The notes beneath the pieces were generated by a model. It did no database searches. It saw only the letters and a program-made list of their open reading frames with translations, and was not told the origin of the DNA. From Planctomycetota bacterium (GTDB lineage Bacteria; Planctomycetota; J058; JAJDCQ01), in contig JAJDCQ010000049.1 in NCBI GenBank assembly GCA_029260755.1, forward strand, positions 29,396 through 93,395: a DNA stretch of 64,000 bases, written 5' to 3'. Below, piece after piece: positions 17,436 through 29,313 of the stretch (position 1 is the first letter of the stretch; each line of letters opens with the position of its first letter). The position numbers and the translations under genes are program-made.

Positions 17436-17963
17436 TCAGCCGTCCTTCGCCTTCGCGATCGCCTCCTCGACGGCCGCCGTGAGGGCGGCCGCGTCGAAGC
17501 CGGAGTCGGTGTAGATCAGCTTCATGTCCGGGCCGATGACGACGTTGTAGGGGACGTACTTCGGCGTGAACTTCGAGTAGAAGACGCGCTTCTCGTCGAG
17601 GAACGTCGGGAAGGTCCAGCCGTGCTTCTTCACGAAGCCCGCCGCCTTCTCCTTGGTCTCCTCACGATTGACGGCCAAGACGACCAGTCCCTGATCCTGG
17701 AACTTCTGCCAGAAGTCCCGTTCGAGGTGGGGTGCCTCGCTCGCGCAGGGGCCTCACCAGGAGGCGTAGAAGTTGATCAGGATCGGCTTGCCCTTGAACG
17801 AGTGGAGCTTGACCGTCTTGCCGTCGAGACCGACCAGGTCGGCGTCGGCGACGGCGTCGCCCTCTTGGTAGTAGCCGTCGTCGCCTCCGTCGGCGGACGA
17901 TGCCGCCAGCGCGAGAGCCATCACGGCCGGCGCCAGCAGAGCGGCTGCGCTCGTTCTCTTCAT
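17436..17963 (-). CDS. Exported thioredoxin-like (TlpA/ResA-type) protein, probable selenoprotein with UGPC active site
   Basis: The full frame runs from the ATG at 17963 to 17436 with one internal TGA at 17756-17754. Reading it as selenocysteine gives 175 residues: signal peptide about 1-24, a thioredoxin fold, and an active site Phe-Tyr-Ala-Ser-Trp-Sec70-Gly-Pro-Cys73. The codon sits exactly at the first cysteine of the usual WCGPC. Downstream sequence continues the fold without a break (SEAPHLERDF, then VVLAVNREE, cis-Pro region KYVPYNVVIG). TGA is the normal stop for other genes here, so UGA-Trp recoding is unlikely. Alternatives are a TGC-to-TGA nonsense mutation or a sequencing error. 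The likely role is a periplasmic thiol/selenol oxidoreductase. It is 29 bases downstream of the C39-like peptidase gene. Confidence 0.8.
17723..17756 (-). promoter_or_regulatory. Candidate bacterial SECIS hairpin with its UGA codon
   Basis: On the minus strand the UGA (17756-17754) is followed after 14 bases by a perfect 5-bp stem, CGAGG (17739-17735) pairing with CCUCG (17727-17723), around a 7-base loop. Opening the top G-C pair gives a 4-bp stem and a 9-base loop that starts with G, 18 bases from the UGA. This meets the usual bacterial SECIS description: apical loop 16-37 bases downstream, with G in its first two positions. GC-rich DNA forms short stems easily, so this is supporting evidence only. 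Confidence 0.5.
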
Positions 17964-17992
17964 CGGAGTCCTCTCTTCTTCGGGTCCGGTGT

Positions 17993-18634
17993 TCACTTCA
18001 CCGGCTCGATCATGCGGGGGCCGCGCTTCCTGTCCGCCGCGGGGCGGCGGCCGCCGATCAGGATCGCCTGACCGGTCGTCGCGCGGCCGTCGATCGTGTA
18101 GCAGTGCCACCGCTCGACGAACTCGGCGTGGGGGATCTTGCCGCGGGTCTCCTCGAGGGAGGGGTCCTCGAGGTAGACGAACTCGCGGTCGATCCCGATG
18201 ACGACGACGTAGTGACCGGCGTCCCACTCGTCCTTCCAGGACCCGGTCGCGTCCTCGTCGCGCCACGCCTGAATGAGGGCGATCACGGGCCGGCCCTTCT
18301 TCAGCTCGGCGAGGAGGTCCTTCAGCCCGAGCTTCTCCTTCACGAGCGCCTTCAGCCCGCGCTTCACCGCGATCGCGGCGAGGTGCTCCATCTCGGCGCC
18401 GACCTCGGGGTCGACCTTCGCCTCCTCGATGATCTCCTTCTCGGAGAGGGCGACGCCCCAGTAGGCGAGGACCGCCTCGAGGGCCGAGCAGCCGCACGAG
18501 TAGTCGGTCGACTGGGCGACGTCGGGGACGGTGTCGAGGAGACGCGGCTCGTCGCCCGCGCGGGCGAGCGGGTAGCTGGCGACGAGGACGATGATGGCGG
18601 CCGCCGCGGCGAGGCGACCGGAGGCGAGATGCAT
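17993..18634 (-). CDS. Exported C39-like cysteine peptidase
   Basis: A 213-residue protein with a signal peptide (about residues 1-26) and a papain-like C39 fold. The catalytic cysteine is Cys47 in D-Y-S-C-G-C-S-A-L-E-A-V-L, preceded by the usual oxyanion Gln41. The histidine is His141 in DAGHYVVVIG, followed by Asp157 in LEDPSL. It has no ABC transporter fusion, so it is a stand-alone C39-like protein, probably acting on exported proteins or peptides. It heads the minus-strand unit continued by the thioredoxin-like selenoprotein. Confidence 0.85.
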   Translation of the reverse strand: MHLASGRLAAAAAIIVLVASYPLARAGDEPRLLDTVPDVAQSTDYSCGCSALEAVLAYWGVALSEKEIIEEAKVDPEVGAEMEHLAAIAVKRGLKALVKEKLGLKDLLAELKKGRPVIALIQAWRDEDATGSWKDEWDAGHYVVVIGIDREFVYLEDPSLEETRGKIPHAEFVERWHCYTIDGRATTGQAILIGGRRPAADRKRGPRMIEPVK

Positions 18635-18698
18635 GGTGGAGCTCCTCCTCGCCCCAGGAGAAGGTCTGCGGGCGGCCCGCGCAACCGAAATCGCCGCC

Positions 18699-18726
18699 TT
18701 GACCGCCGCGAGCGCCGGCCCACAAT
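18699..18726 (+). promoter_or_regulatory. Candidate sigma-70-type promoter of the cysteine synthase gene
   Basis: TTGACC at 18699-18704 (5 of 6 to consensus) and CACAAT at 18721-18726 (4 of 6) are separated by 16 bases. They lie 45 bases before the GTG of the cysteine synthase gene. This is the only good pair in the short divergent region shared with the C39-like gene. Confidence 0.4.
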
Positions 18727-18771
18727 ACGGCGCTCGCCCGACCCTCGGCCTCCGATCGGTGGACTTGCCCC

Positions 18772-19692
18772 GTGCCCATCCTCGACTCCGTTCTCGATGT
18801 CATCGGCGCCACCCCGCTCGTCCGACTCCGTCGGGTCGCCGCCGACTGCCCGGCCGAGATCGTCGGCAAGCTCGAGGCGTGCAACCCCGGCGGGAGCGTG
18901 AAGGACCGGATCGCCGTCGCGATGATCGACGCGGCCGAGCTCGACGGGACGCTCGCGCCCGGCGCCACGATCGTCGAGGCGACGGCCGGCAACACCGGCG
19001 TCGGCCTCGCGATGACCGCCGCCGTGCGCGGCTACCGGTGCGTCTTCGTCATGCCCGAGAAGATGAGCCGCGAGAAGGAGGCGCTCCTGCGCGCCTACGG
19101 CGCCGAGGTCATCCGGACCGCGAACGCGCCGCTCGACGACCCCGAGAACTTCCTCAGCGTCGCCGTTCGTCTCGCGGACGAGAACGGGTGGTTCCTTCCC
19201 GACCAGTTCGCCAACCCCGCCAACCCGGAGATGCACGAGGCCACGACCGGCCCCGAGATCTGGGAGGACTCCGACGGACGCGTCGACGCGCTCGTCGCGG
19301 GGGCCGGGACGGGCGGCACGCTCACCGGCGCGGGGCGCTTCCTGAAGAGGCAGAAGCCCGACGTCTCGGTCGTCCTCGCCGACCCGGTCGGCTCCACCCT
19401 CGGCGGCGGCCCCGACGGTTGCTACCGCCTCGAGGGCATCGGCTCGAGCCGGATCCCGCCGAACTACGACCCGGCGGTCGTCGACGAGGCGATCAAGGTG
19501 ACCGACGACGAGGCCTTCGCGATGTGCCGCCGCCTCGCGACCGAGGAGGGGCTGCTCGTCGGCGGCGCGGCCGGCTGCGCCGTCGTCGCGGCGCTCGCCT
19601 GGGCGGCTCGCTCCGAGAACGCGGGCAAGCTCGTCGTCGCGATCCTGCCGGACACCGGCCGCAACTACCTGTCGGGGATCTTCGGCGCCTGA
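18772..19692 (+). CDS. PLP-dependent cysteine synthase / cystathionine beta-synthase family enzyme
   Basis: A 306-residue cytosolic enzyme of fold type II. The PLP lysine is Lys44 in GGSVKDRIA. The substrate loop is TAGNTGVG at residues 71-78 and the phosphate-binding loop is GAGTGGT at about 177-183. It probably makes cysteine from O-acetylserine (or a related activated serine) and sulfide. With no C-terminal CBS domains it is closer to CysK/CysM than to full-length CBS, although a catalytic-only CBS cannot be ruled out from motifs. The start is GTG. It is not part of the flanking minus-strand units. Confidence 0.88.
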   Translation: MPILDSVLDVIGATPLVRLRRVAADCPAEIVGKLEACNPGGSVKDRIAVAMIDAAELDGTLAPGATIVEATAGNTGVGLAMTAAVRGYRCVFVMPEKMSREKEALLRAYGAEVIRTANAPLDDPENFLSVAVRLADENGWFLPDQFANPANPEMHEATTGPEIWEDSDGRVDALVAGAGTGGTLTGAGRFLKRQKPDVSVVLADPVGSTLGGGPDGCYRLEGIGSSRIPPNYDPAVVDEAIKVTDDEAFAMCRRLATEEGLLVGGAAGCAVVAALAWAARSENAGKLVVAILPDTGRNYLSGIFGA

Positions 19693-19706
19693 GTCGGACC
19701 TCAAGT

Positions 19707-22079
<2,373 letters not shown>

Positions 22080-22088
22080 GACGTGATT

Positions 22089-22127
22089 GTAGAGCGCGGA
22101 CGCGGAGCGCGCCCATCGGCGCTCTAC
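22089..22127. terminator. Intergenic hairpin between amidase and kinase genes
   Basis: A perfect 9-bp inverted repeat (GTAGAGCGC at 22089-22097, GCGCTCTAC at 22119-22127) with a 21-base loop. It overlaps the stop codon of the upstream minus-strand amidase gene and ends ten bases before the kinase start. No T-tract follows, so it may be an attenuator or an mRNA-processing/stability structure rather than a classical terminator. Confidence 0.4.
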
Positions 22128-22969
22128 TCCGGCGGCGGCTCGTCGGGGAAGGTGACGGCCGCGAGGAGCATCGGCCCCCAGCGCTCCCAGCGCTTCGCGG
22201 CCGAGAGGCGGTCGGCCGAGCGCGGCAGCTCGACCGTCACGATCGGGCGCCCGAGCTCCAGCCCGACCCAGGAGCCGAGCGAGCCGGGGCGGCTGCCGAG
22301 CTTCTTCAGGGGCAGGTCCGGCGCGTGACGGCCCATGAGCTCGGCGAGGTCGTCGGCCGGCCCGTCCCAGTCGAGGCAGGCGATCGGCTGGTGGATGCTC
22401 ACGACGCGCGCGGGGTCCTCGCGGAGGATCAGGTCGTGGAGCGCCCGGCTCTCGGGCTCGCAGAGCGGCTCGGCGCCGTGGCGGCCTCGCGCGTCGAAGT
22501 TCTCGGCGGGGAAGTTCCGGTTGAGGTCGACGCCGCGTCCGTTGGTGCGTCGGCGGCTCGTCCGGCCGTCGGGGTTCGCCACCGGCACGAGGACGACGCG
22601 CCGGCCCGCGAGGAGGTCGGGGCGCGCCTCGAGCTCGTCGGCGAGTCGCTGCAGGAGCGGCGTGCCCGCGTCCTCGTCGCCGTGGATGCTGGCGAGGAAG
22701 AGGATGACGTCGGGTCCCTCACCGAAGGCGCGGACGTCGATCGCCGCGCCGCTCACCGAGCGTCCGATCATTGCGAACCGGGCCTCGGCCCGCCCGGCGA
22801 GGTGAGCGGCGACCGACGGCGCGTCGCCGGCGACCCCGGCCGAGACCGGGGCCGCGGCGCGTCGCTCGATCGGCCCCATCGGGGGCGGCGCGCCGGGCGT
22901 GATGCCGGCGCAGCCGCCGCCCGCCAGGACGAGGAGCCAGGGCGAGCTCCGGAGGATGTGATCGAGCAA
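22124..22969 (-). CDS. Lipoprotein M14-family carboxypeptidase/amidase (MpaA-like)
   Basis: A 281-residue protein with a lipobox at Cys20 (Leu-Ala-Gly-Gly-Gly-Cys). The M14 zinc site is visible: His96 and Glu99 in S-I-H-G-D-E, and His193 in V-V-S-I-H-Q-P. The substrate pair is Asn150-Arg151 in DLNRNFP, and the catalytic glutamate is Glu247 in [10 protein letters not shown]. This set fits murein tripeptide amidase MpaA and relatives, which split the gamma-D-Glu-mDAP bond. The lipid anchor suggests action at the envelope instead of the cytosol where E. coli MpaA works. It lies 10 bases downstream of the PQQ-like gene's stop. Confidence 0.85.
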   Translation of the reverse strand: MLDHILRSSPWLLVLAGGGCAGITPGAPPPMGPIERRAAAPVSAGVAGDAPSVAAHLAGRAEARFAMIGRSVSGAAIDVRAFGEGPDVILFLASIHGDEDAGTPLLQRLADELEARPDLLAGRRVVLVPVANPDGRTSRRRTNGRGVDLNRNFPAENFDARGRHGAEPLCEPESRALHDLILREDPARVVSIHQPIACLDWDGPADDLAELMGRHAPDLPLKKLGSRPGSLGSWVGLELGRPIVTVELPRSADRLSAAKRWERWGPMLLAAVTFPDEPPPE

Positions 22970-22979
22970 CTCGCGTCGC

Positions 22980-24293
22980 TTAGTAGAGCTTGCCCTTACG
23001 CTTCGTCGGCTTCGTCGGCTTCGCGGCCGGCGCCGGCGTGGCCGACGGCGCGGGCGCCGCGCCCGCCGTCACCTTCCCGTCGAGGCAGAGGAGCGCGCCG
23101 TTCGGGTCGCGCAGGTAGAGGCGCCCGTTCGAGAAGACGGGCGCGCTCCAGCAGCCGCGCCCGCCGAGCGCGCTCTGGCGGACGCGCGGGGCGAAGCCCT
23201 CGACGCTCGCCGGCGCGATCACCAGCTCGCCTCGGTCGCTCAGGACGACCAGGTCGCTGCCGACCTGGATCAGCGAGCCCTTGCCGAGCCCGCGCTGCAT
23301 CCAGAGCTGCTCGCCGGTCCTGCCGTCGACCGCCTTCAGCATCCCGCCGTCGAAGCCGATGATCGCGTCGCCCGAGAGGACGCTCGTCGCCATCTCGTTC
23401 CGCATGGAGCGGCTCTTCCAGACCTCGGTGAGCGACTTGCCGTCGAACGCGACCATCGCGCCGCCGAGCGAGTTGCCGCACGAGACGAAGATGCTCTTCC
23501 CGTCGCCGCTCACGAGCGGCGTGGCCGCGTGGTTGTTCGGGAAGCGCTCCTGGTGGGCGAACTGCGCCGCGACCGTGCCGTCGGTGGCGTCGACGACGAC
23601 GAGCCCCGGCGCGGGGTAGCTCGCGACGAACTTGCGGCCGCCGTGCTCGAAGATCGCGGGCGAGGAGAAGCGGGCGCCGAAGTTCTTCGTCTGCCAGATG
23701 ATGTCGCCCGTCTCGAGCGAGAGGCTGACGATCTTGCCGACATCGACGTAGATCCGGCCGCCGACGACCACGGGCGATCCCGAGAAGCCGAAGTTCGGCG
23801 GTCGCACGCCGAGGGTCTTGGTCAGCTCCTGCTTCCAGAGCACCTCACCCGACGCCTGATCGAGGCAGTGGAGCTGGCCGTCGCGGCTGAGGGTCACGAC
23901 GCGCCCCTCGACGACGCTCGGCGTCGCGGCCGTGCCGCCGACGTTCTGCATCGCGAAGTTCTGCGCCTTGTAGGCGTAGCTCCAGCGCTCCTTGCCCGTC
24001 GCGGCGTCGAGGCAGCGAACGATGTCCTGGCCGCTCCGGTAGCCCATGACGAAGACGCCGTCGCCGGCGACCGACGGCGCGGCGTAGCCTATCCCGATGT
24101 CGCTCTTCCAGAGGGTCGCGAGCTGACCGGCCTTCGCCCCTCCGATCGCCTCGTCGGCGTGGGCGCCGCTGCGCTGCGGGCCCCGCCACTGATTCCAGTC
24201 CTCCGCGCGCGCGGTCGTCACGCCGACGCCGCCGAGGAGGACCATCGCACTCCAACCCAGGACCGAGACGACGGCTCGCCGCATGGCTCTCAT
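22980..24293 (-). CDS. Exported PQQ-like beta-propeller protein
   Basis: The frame is open from 24359. The ATG at 24293 (or 24284) starts a clean signal peptide ending [13 protein letters not shown], giving about 437 residues. The mature part is a PQQ-type propeller: repeated blades with W-[RK]-x-x-[IL] strands and [30 protein letters not shown] and [10 protein letters not shown] docking motifs. The [11 protein letters not shown] opening is typical for the large PQQ-like families common in planctomycetes. No cofactor-binding dehydrogenase residues are evident. A Pro/Ala linker and basic tail ([13 protein letters not shown]) end the protein. Confidence 0.88.
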   Translation of the reverse strand: MRAMRRAVVSVLGWSAMVLLGGVGVTTARAEDWNQWRGPQRSGAHADEAIGGAKAGQLATLWKSDIGIGYAAPSVAGDGVFVMGYRSGQDIVRCLDAATGKERWSYAYKAQNFAMQNVGGTAATPSVVEGRVVTLSRDGQLHCLDQASGEVLWKQELTKTLGVRPPNFGFSGSPVVVGGRIYVDVGKIVSLSLETGDIIWQTKNFGARFSSPAIFEHGGRKFVASYPAPGLVVVDATDGTVAAQFAHQERFPNNHAATPLVSGDGKSIFVSCGNSLGGAMVAFDGKSLTEVWKSRSMRNEMATSVLSGDAIIGFDGGMLKAVDGRTGEQLWMQRGLGKGSLIQVGSDLVVLSDRGELVIAPASVEGFAPRVRQSALGGRGCWSAPVFSNGRLYLRDPNGALLCLDGKVTAGAAPAPSATPAPAAKPTKPTKRKGKLY

Positions 24294-24383
24294 CCGTTCT
24301 TGTTTCGTTGCCCATCGAGAGGGCCCGCCCGGTCGAGCTCGGCCCTGTACTCTGTACATCTACGGGAGGAGCCCCCCGACCAT

Positions 24384-24409
24384 TTGAGGACGGCGATCGC
24401 GATCCTCAA
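24384..24409. promoter_or_regulatory. 26-bp palindromic site
   Basis: TTGAGGA (24384-24390) and TCCTCAA (24403-24409) form a perfect inverted repeat around a self-complementary CGATCG core. It lies between the small gene at 24510 and the PQQ-like gene, both on the minus strand, about 90 bases upstream of the latter. There is no T-tract in either direction, so an operator is more likely than a terminator. Confidence 0.3.
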
Positions 24410-24509
24410 GCCACTCCACCGAAACTGCTTACGATCCAGCTCGATGCATTGCCGCCGCGCCGGCGGCGATGATGGACGGCGCTCGAGGCGACGACCCGGT
24501 GGCGCTCGA

Positions 24510-24827
24510 TCACTTCGCCCAGATGCAGATCCGGCTCATCGGCACCTTCACCTTGTAGTCGCCGTCGGGGGCGATGAAGGTGACGAGCCCTTCCTCGTAG
24601 CCGTAGCCCGGGCTGATCCGCACCTTCTCCGCGCCCTTGGCGCGCGGCGCCCCGTCGTACGACAGGATGGCGAAGCCATCGCTCAGGCCGAGGTAGAGAT
24701 CCTCCTCGCTCGTTCGCGTCTTGAGGAACGCCTTCACCTCACGGACCGTCGGATCCTCGATGAGGCCCGCGAGCTCCCCGACGGTGATGCCCGAGACGGG
24801 CGCGTCGTCCTTGATCTGGTCGCGCAT
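24510..24827 (-). CDS. Hypothetical small cytosolic protein
   Basis: A 105-residue protein starting at 24827 behind a near-perfect GAAAGGAGA ribosome site. The first half is helical ([19 protein letters not shown]). The second half has short strands ending [14 protein letters not shown]. There is no signal peptide, membrane segment or recognised motif. It is divergent from the kinase at 24957, with only 129 bases between starts. The strong ribosome site suggests good expression. Confidence 0.7.
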   Translation of the reverse strand: MRDQIKDDAPVSGITVGELAGLIEDPTVREVKAFLKTRTSEEDLYLGLSDGFAILSYDGAPRAKGAEKVRISPGYGYEEGLVTFIAPDGDYKVKVPMSRICIWAK

Positions 24828-24956
24828 GACATCTCCTTTCGATGTGCCGATCGAGACGGCGAGTCTAGTGGATTCCGGGCCGTCGAGCCACGGTCGCCGG
24901 GTGGCGACGCGCGCCGTCCTCCGGTCATCATCGTCGGGAAGGAGTCGACCCACCCC

Positions 24957-27884
24957 GTGGACCATCGTGGCGCGCCATCGTTCGGCGGAGCGGATCCCCC
25001 GCAGTGGCGTGATCCACGCGGCGCAGAAGACGGCGGGCCGCCCGCGCCCGGCGCCGGGCCGGCCCGGATCGGGCGCTACGAGGTCGTTCGCGTGCTCGGC
25101 GAAGGCGCCATGGGCGTCGTCTACCTCGCCCGTGATCCGGCGGCCGAGCGCCCCGTCGCGATCAAGACGCTCCGGCGCGGGCTCGCCGGCGACGACGTCG
25201 TTCGCTTCCGTCGCGAGGCCGAGGTGCTCGGCCGGATGCGTCACCCGGGGATCGTCGGCGTCAGCGATGCGGGGGTGGAGCGCGGGCGGCCCTACCTCGT
25301 GATGCGCTACGTCGCCGGCTGCTCGCTCGCGGAGCTCGGTCGCCGCGAGGGGCGCCTGTCGGTGCGGCGCGCCCTCGGGATCGCCCGCGACGTAGCCCGG
25401 GCGCTGGAGCACGCCCACGCGCACGGCGTCGTCCATCGCGACCTCAAGCCGGCGAACATCCTGATCGACGAGAAGGGCCGCGCCGTCGTGACCGACTTCG
25501 GCCTCGCCCGCGACCTCGAGAAGCCGGTCGACCTCACCGTGACCGGCTTCGTCGTCGGCACGCCCCACTACATGGCGCCCGAGCAGGCGACCCGCGGCGT
25601 CGCCGACGCGCGGAGCGATGTCTACGCCCTCGGCGTGATCCTCTTCGAGCTGCTGACCGGCGCGAACCCGGCCGCCGACGGCGCCACCCTCGGCTCGGTC
25701 ATGCGGCGCGCCGCCGTCGGCATCGAGGCGGCGCCGAGCGCGCTCGTGCCCGGCCTCGACCCGAAGATCGACTTCCTCTGCGCCGGCGCCACCGCGCGCG
25801 ACCCGGCCGATCGGGTGGCGACCGCGAAGGCGTTCGCCGACGACCTCGAACATCTCCTGGCGAGCGGCGTCGACGAGCCTGCGCCGGGCGCCGCGACGCG
25901 GCCGCCGCGCCGCGCCGCGCTCATCGTCGCGACCGTCCTCATCGTCGCGGTCGGCGCGGCCGTGACCATCGTCGCCGAGGGGCTCCGCGCCCGCGCCGCC
26001 GCCGCCGCGCGAACCGAGTCGGCGCGCCTCCTCGGGCGGGCGGGCGACGCGCTGGCGCGTCCGGGCGGCGCCGCCGCCGCCCTCGAGGCGGCCGACGAGG
26101 CGATCGACCTCGATCCCGAGCGGGCCGACGCCCACGTCCTCCGGGCGCGCGCTCTCGCCCGCCTCGGCTGGCGCGACGACGCGCTCGAGGCGTGGGACCG
26201 GGCGTTCTCGATCGAGCCGACTCTCGTCGCCGACCACGTTCACGGCGACCTCGACCGACGCCACCCCGCGGTGACGAGCGCCGTCGCGCGCTGGCTCGGC
26301 GCGGCGCGCGCGGCGACCGACGACCCCGCGGTCGCCGCCCTCGTCGAGGCGCTCGCCCTGCCCGTGCCGGTGGACGGCCCGGTGCCCGAGGCGCTGGAGA
26401 CCCTGCCCTCGCGCGCCCCCGAGGACGCGCGCGCCCTCGTCGCGCGGTCGCGGGCGCGCTGGCGCACCGGGCGCTTCGACGACGCGCTCGCCGACGCCGA
26501 CGCGCTCGCGCGTCGCTGGCCCGGCGAGGCGAGTCACCACGCGCGGCGCGGGGGGTGGCTCATGGAGCGGCGACGCTACGACGAGGCCGGGGAGGCGCTC
26601 GGGCGGGCGAGGTCGCTCGATCCAGGTTGCGTCGAGGCGGTCGCCGGCCTGGGCTGGCTCGCGTTCCGGCGCCTCGAGATCGAGCGAGCGCGGGAGCTCC
26701 TCGAGGAGGCGCGCGCCCTCGCCCCCGACTCGCTCCCCGCCCTCGTCGGCCTCGTTCGCGTTCACCGGATCCTGGCCGACGGCTCGGCCGAGGTCGTCGA
26801 CGATGACGATCGGGCTCGGTCCCGAGAGCTGTGTCAGCGCCTCGGAGAGCGAGCCGTCGAGCTCGAGCCCGAGTCCGCCCTCGCGCTCGCGGCGCGAGGC
26901 TTCGGCCGCGCGCTCGAGTCCGTCGAGGCGGCTCGCGTCGATGCGCGGGCCGCCCTCGCGATGGATCCGCGCGAGCCGCTCGCGTACGGCGTCCTGACCT
27001 CCGCCTTCTCGCGGACGGGCGAGCCGGGCGTGGAGGCCGTCGGCGAGCGCTGGCTGGCCGTCGCGCCCGACCCGGTCGAGCCGCTCCTCTCGACCGCGTG
27101 GTCGCTCTTCGGGACGGGACGGAGCGACCCCTGGGTCGCCCGCGCCCGCGAGCGCGCGCCGGACGACGCCGAGGTCGCCATGGCCGAGGTGTTCGCGGCG
27201 TTCCGGCCCGATCCGGTCGACGGGCGGTTCTCTCTTCTGACCGACGACGCGCGGGTCGCCCGCCGGCACGTCGCCCTCCTCGAGGCGGCCGCGAGGGACC
27301 ACCCGGAGTACGTCGAGGCGTTCTTCCACTGGTCCGAGGGCCTCACGGTCGACGACGCCCTCTTCCGGTCGCGAGACCTGGCCGACGCCGCCGTCCGGCG
27401 GATCCACCGGATCGTCGAGGCGCAGGTCGATCCCGGGTGCGGTCGTTGCTTCTCGCTCTGCGTCGCGAACCGACGCGCCGAGGCATACCCGATCTACCTC
27501 GAGCTGGTCGCGATCGAGCCGACCAGCCCGCGCCCGAACTACGAGATCGCGACCAACGTCTACCTGAGCGTGCAGGACCCCGAGCGCGAGCTCGGGATCT
27601 CGCGCGAGGAGGCGCTGGCGCGGGCGCTCCGCCACGCGCAGATCGCCGTCGAGGCGTGCGACACCGCCGAGCTGCCCGCCTACCGGGCGATCTCGCTCGG
27701 CGCGCGCGGGCAGGCCGAGCTCTTGAACGGCCTCCTCGACGAGTGCGCGAAGAGCGTCCGCGAGGGGATGGCGGCGCTCGATGAACCGCTCTCGGGCCAC
27801 CCCCTCCACGAGCTGGTGAACGACCAGGCGCGGCGTACCCTGACGGCGCTCGACGCCGAGCTCGCGCGACGACGGCAGCGATGA
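24957..27884 (+). CDS. Membrane Ser/Thr protein kinase with TPR region
   Basis: The open frame begins at 23529 but is antisense to real genes until about 24900. The GTG at 24957 gives 975 residues, with a GGGAAGGAG sequence 13 bases upstream; this start is tentative because there is no ATG nearby. The kinase domain (about residues 40-300) has the glycine loop [10 protein letters not shown], Lys70 in [14 protein letters not shown] at 160-167, DFG at 180-182 and [13 protein letters not shown] helix is at about 322-345. The rest is TPR-like helical repeats. It ends 22 bases before the SWIM gene and probably leads that operon. Confidence 0.88.
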   Translation: MDHRGAPSFGGADPPQWRDPRGAEDGGPPAPGAGPARIGRYEVVRVLGEGAMGVVYLARDPAAERPVAIKTLRRGLAGDDVVRFRREAEVLGRMRHPGIVGVSDAGVERGRPYLVMRYVAGCSLAELGRREGRLSVRRALGIARDVARALEHAHAHGVVHRDLKPANILIDEKGRAVVTDFGLARDLEKPVDLTVTGFVVGTPHYMAPEQATRGVADARSDVYALGVILFELLTGANPAADGATLGSVMRRAAVGIEAAPSALVPGLDPKIDFLCAGATARDPADRVATAKAFADDLEHLLASGVDEPAPGAATRPPRRAALIVATVLIVAVGAAVTIVAEGLRARAAAAARTESARLLGRAGDALARPGGAAAALEAADEAIDLDPERADAHVLRARALARLGWRDDALEAWDRAFSIEPTLVADHVHGDLDRRHPAVTSAVARWLGAARAATDDPAVAALVEALALPVPVDGPVPEALETLPSRAPEDARALVARSRARWRTGRFDDALADADALARRWPGEASHHARRGGWLMERRRYDEAGEALGRARSLDPGCVEAVAGLGWLAFRRLEIERARELLEEARALAPDSLPALVGLVRVHRILADGSAEVVDDDDRARSRELCQRLGERAVELEPESALALAARGFGRALESVEAARVDARAALAMDPREPLAYGVLTSAFSRTGEPGVEAVGERWLAVAPDPVEPLLSTAWSLFGTGRSDPWVARARERAPDDAEVAMAEVFAAFRPDPVDGRFSLLTDDARVARRHVALLEAAARDHPEYVEAFFHWSEGLTVDDALFRSRDLADAAVRRIHRIVEAQVDPGCGRCFSLCVANRRAEAYPIYLELVAIEPTSPRPNYEIATNVYLSVQDPERELGISREEALARALRHAQIAVEACDTAELPAYRAISLGARGQAELLNGLLDECAKSVREGMAALDEPLSGHPLHELVNDQARRTLTALDAELARRRQR

Positions 27885-27906
27885 GCGGCGAGCGGGAGGC
27901 CATCGC

Positions 27907-29313
27907 GTGAGTGGACTGGCGGTCGAGCACCTCTACCGCTACGACGGGCCCTCGGCGCTCGTCGATCGGGACGGCGGCTCGCTCCTGCGGCTCGCGACCT
28001 CGGGTGGCTCCGAGGAGCATCCGCGCTTCTTCGCCGGCCGGCTCCGGCAGCCGCGGCGGACGGCGGAGCTACTCCGGGCTCTCCTCCGGGTCGTGCAGTC
28101 GCGCTGGCACATCCCGCCGGCGATGCTCGCGCGGATCATCGCGCAGGCCGACCCGGTCGTCACCTGCGACGACGCCTCGATCCGGTTCGAGGGGGTGAGC
28201 GGGTGCGCGGGGGCGTACGCGCGCGTCGACCTCCTCGACGGAGCGCTCGACGGCGAGACCTTCTCGCGGGGGACGACGAACGTCGACTTCGGGCCGGCGA
28301 TGGCGGCGGCGCTCGCGAAGGTCCGCGACCGGGACGAGGTCGACCTCGCCGTCGGCGCCGACGCGGTCGAGCTCGCCCGCGGAGGCGAGACGGTCGTGGA
28401 GCGGAAGGTTCCGTTGCCGGTGCGGTGGCTCAAGAGCTTCTGCGAGGTCGCCGCGATCGCGCGGCGCCTCGAGCCGGTCCACGACGTCGCCGGGATCGAG
28501 GCGCGACGCTGGATCCGCGCGTTGCCGAAGACGCCGGCGAAGCGGCCCGCCTGGGTCGTCGCGGCCGGTCGCGGGCTGCGCCTCGCCCATCGCGAGCCGC
28601 GCGGCGGCGGGGTGCGGGTGGCGGGGCTCTCGCGCCTGCGGGTGCTCGAGCCGATCGTTCACCACGCCAGGCGCGTCCGGCTCTACGGCGATCCGGCGAC
28701 GGGCGCGTGCGCGGTCGTGCTCGATCTGCAGGACGCGCGCTTCGAGCTCGTCCTCTCGCCCGAGGTCTGGCGCGGCCTCTCGGGCGAGGGGCAGGCGCTC
28801 GAGGCGCTCGCGCGCCGGGAGGCGATCGCCGGGCTGCTCCCGAAGGTCCACGCCGCCCTTCGCTGGGAGGGGATGATCGACCCCGCCGAGCTCGGCCGTC
28901 GGGCCGGCGGCGTCGACGCCGGGGATGCGGGCGACGCCCTCGCCGCCCTCGCCGCGCGCGGCCTCGTCGGGTGGGACCTCACCGGCGGCGGGTGGTTCCA
29001 TCGCGAGCTGCCGTTCGACCTCTCGCTCGTCGAGAAGCTCCAGCCGCGCCTGAAGGCGGCGCGGAAGCTGGTCACCGACGGGAAGGTCACCCTCGGTGAG
29101 TCGGGCGGCGCGGGAGGCGACGACGCGCCGGTGACCGCGACGGTCGCAGGCAGCGGCGTCGAGCACCGCGTCCGCCTCGGCGCCGACGGCGCGCGATGCA
29201 CGTGTCCGTGGTTCGCGAAGCACCGCGGCGATCGCGGCCCGTGCAAGCACGTCCTCGCGACGCAGCTCCTCGCCGGAGGCGATGGCGACGGAGAAGAGGA
29301 GACCGGCGCGTGA
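27907..29313 (+). CDS. SWIM zinc-finger protein
   Basis: A 468-residue cytosolic protein with a GTG start. The C-terminal SWIM finger is CTCPW (Cys431, Cys433) followed by CKH (Cys446, His448), the CxCx(n)CxH pattern that binds zinc and usually contacts DNA or proteins. The first ~400 residues form an unrecognised domain with several W/F-rich strands. SWIM proteins of this kind occur beside DUF6493, MoxR ATPases and vWA proteins in bacterial gene clusters. Here the gene sits between a Ser/Thr kinase and a DUF6493-like gene. Its stop overlaps the next start as GTGA, which shows tight coupling. Confidence 0.82.
   Translation: MSGLAVEHLYRYDGPSALVDRDGGSLLRLATSGGSEEHPRFFAGRLRQPRRTAELLRALLRVVQSRWHIPPAMLARIIAQADPVVTCDDASIRFEGVSGCAGAYARVDLLDGALDGETFSRGTTNVDFGPAMAAALAKVRDRDEVDLAVGADAVELARGGETVVERKVPLPVRWLKSFCEVAAIARRLEPVHDVAGIEARRWIRALPKTPAKRPAWVVAAGRGLRLAHREPRGGGVRVAGLSRLRVLEPIVHHARRVRLYGDPATGACAVVLDLQDARFELVLSPEVWRGLSGEGQALEALARREAIAGLLPKVHAALRWEGMIDPAELGRRAGGVDAGDAGDALAALAARGLVGWDLTGGGWFHRELPFDLSLVEKLQPRLKAARKLVTDGKVTLGESGGAGGDDAPVTATVAGSGVEHRVRLGADGARCTCPWFAKHRGDRGPCKHVLATQLLAGGDGDGEEETGA

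Noticed and set aside
24294..24509. A small coding gene between the PQQ-like gene and the 24510 gene
   Set aside because: No protein-like frame in any of the six frames; only the palindrome at 24384-24409 stands out.
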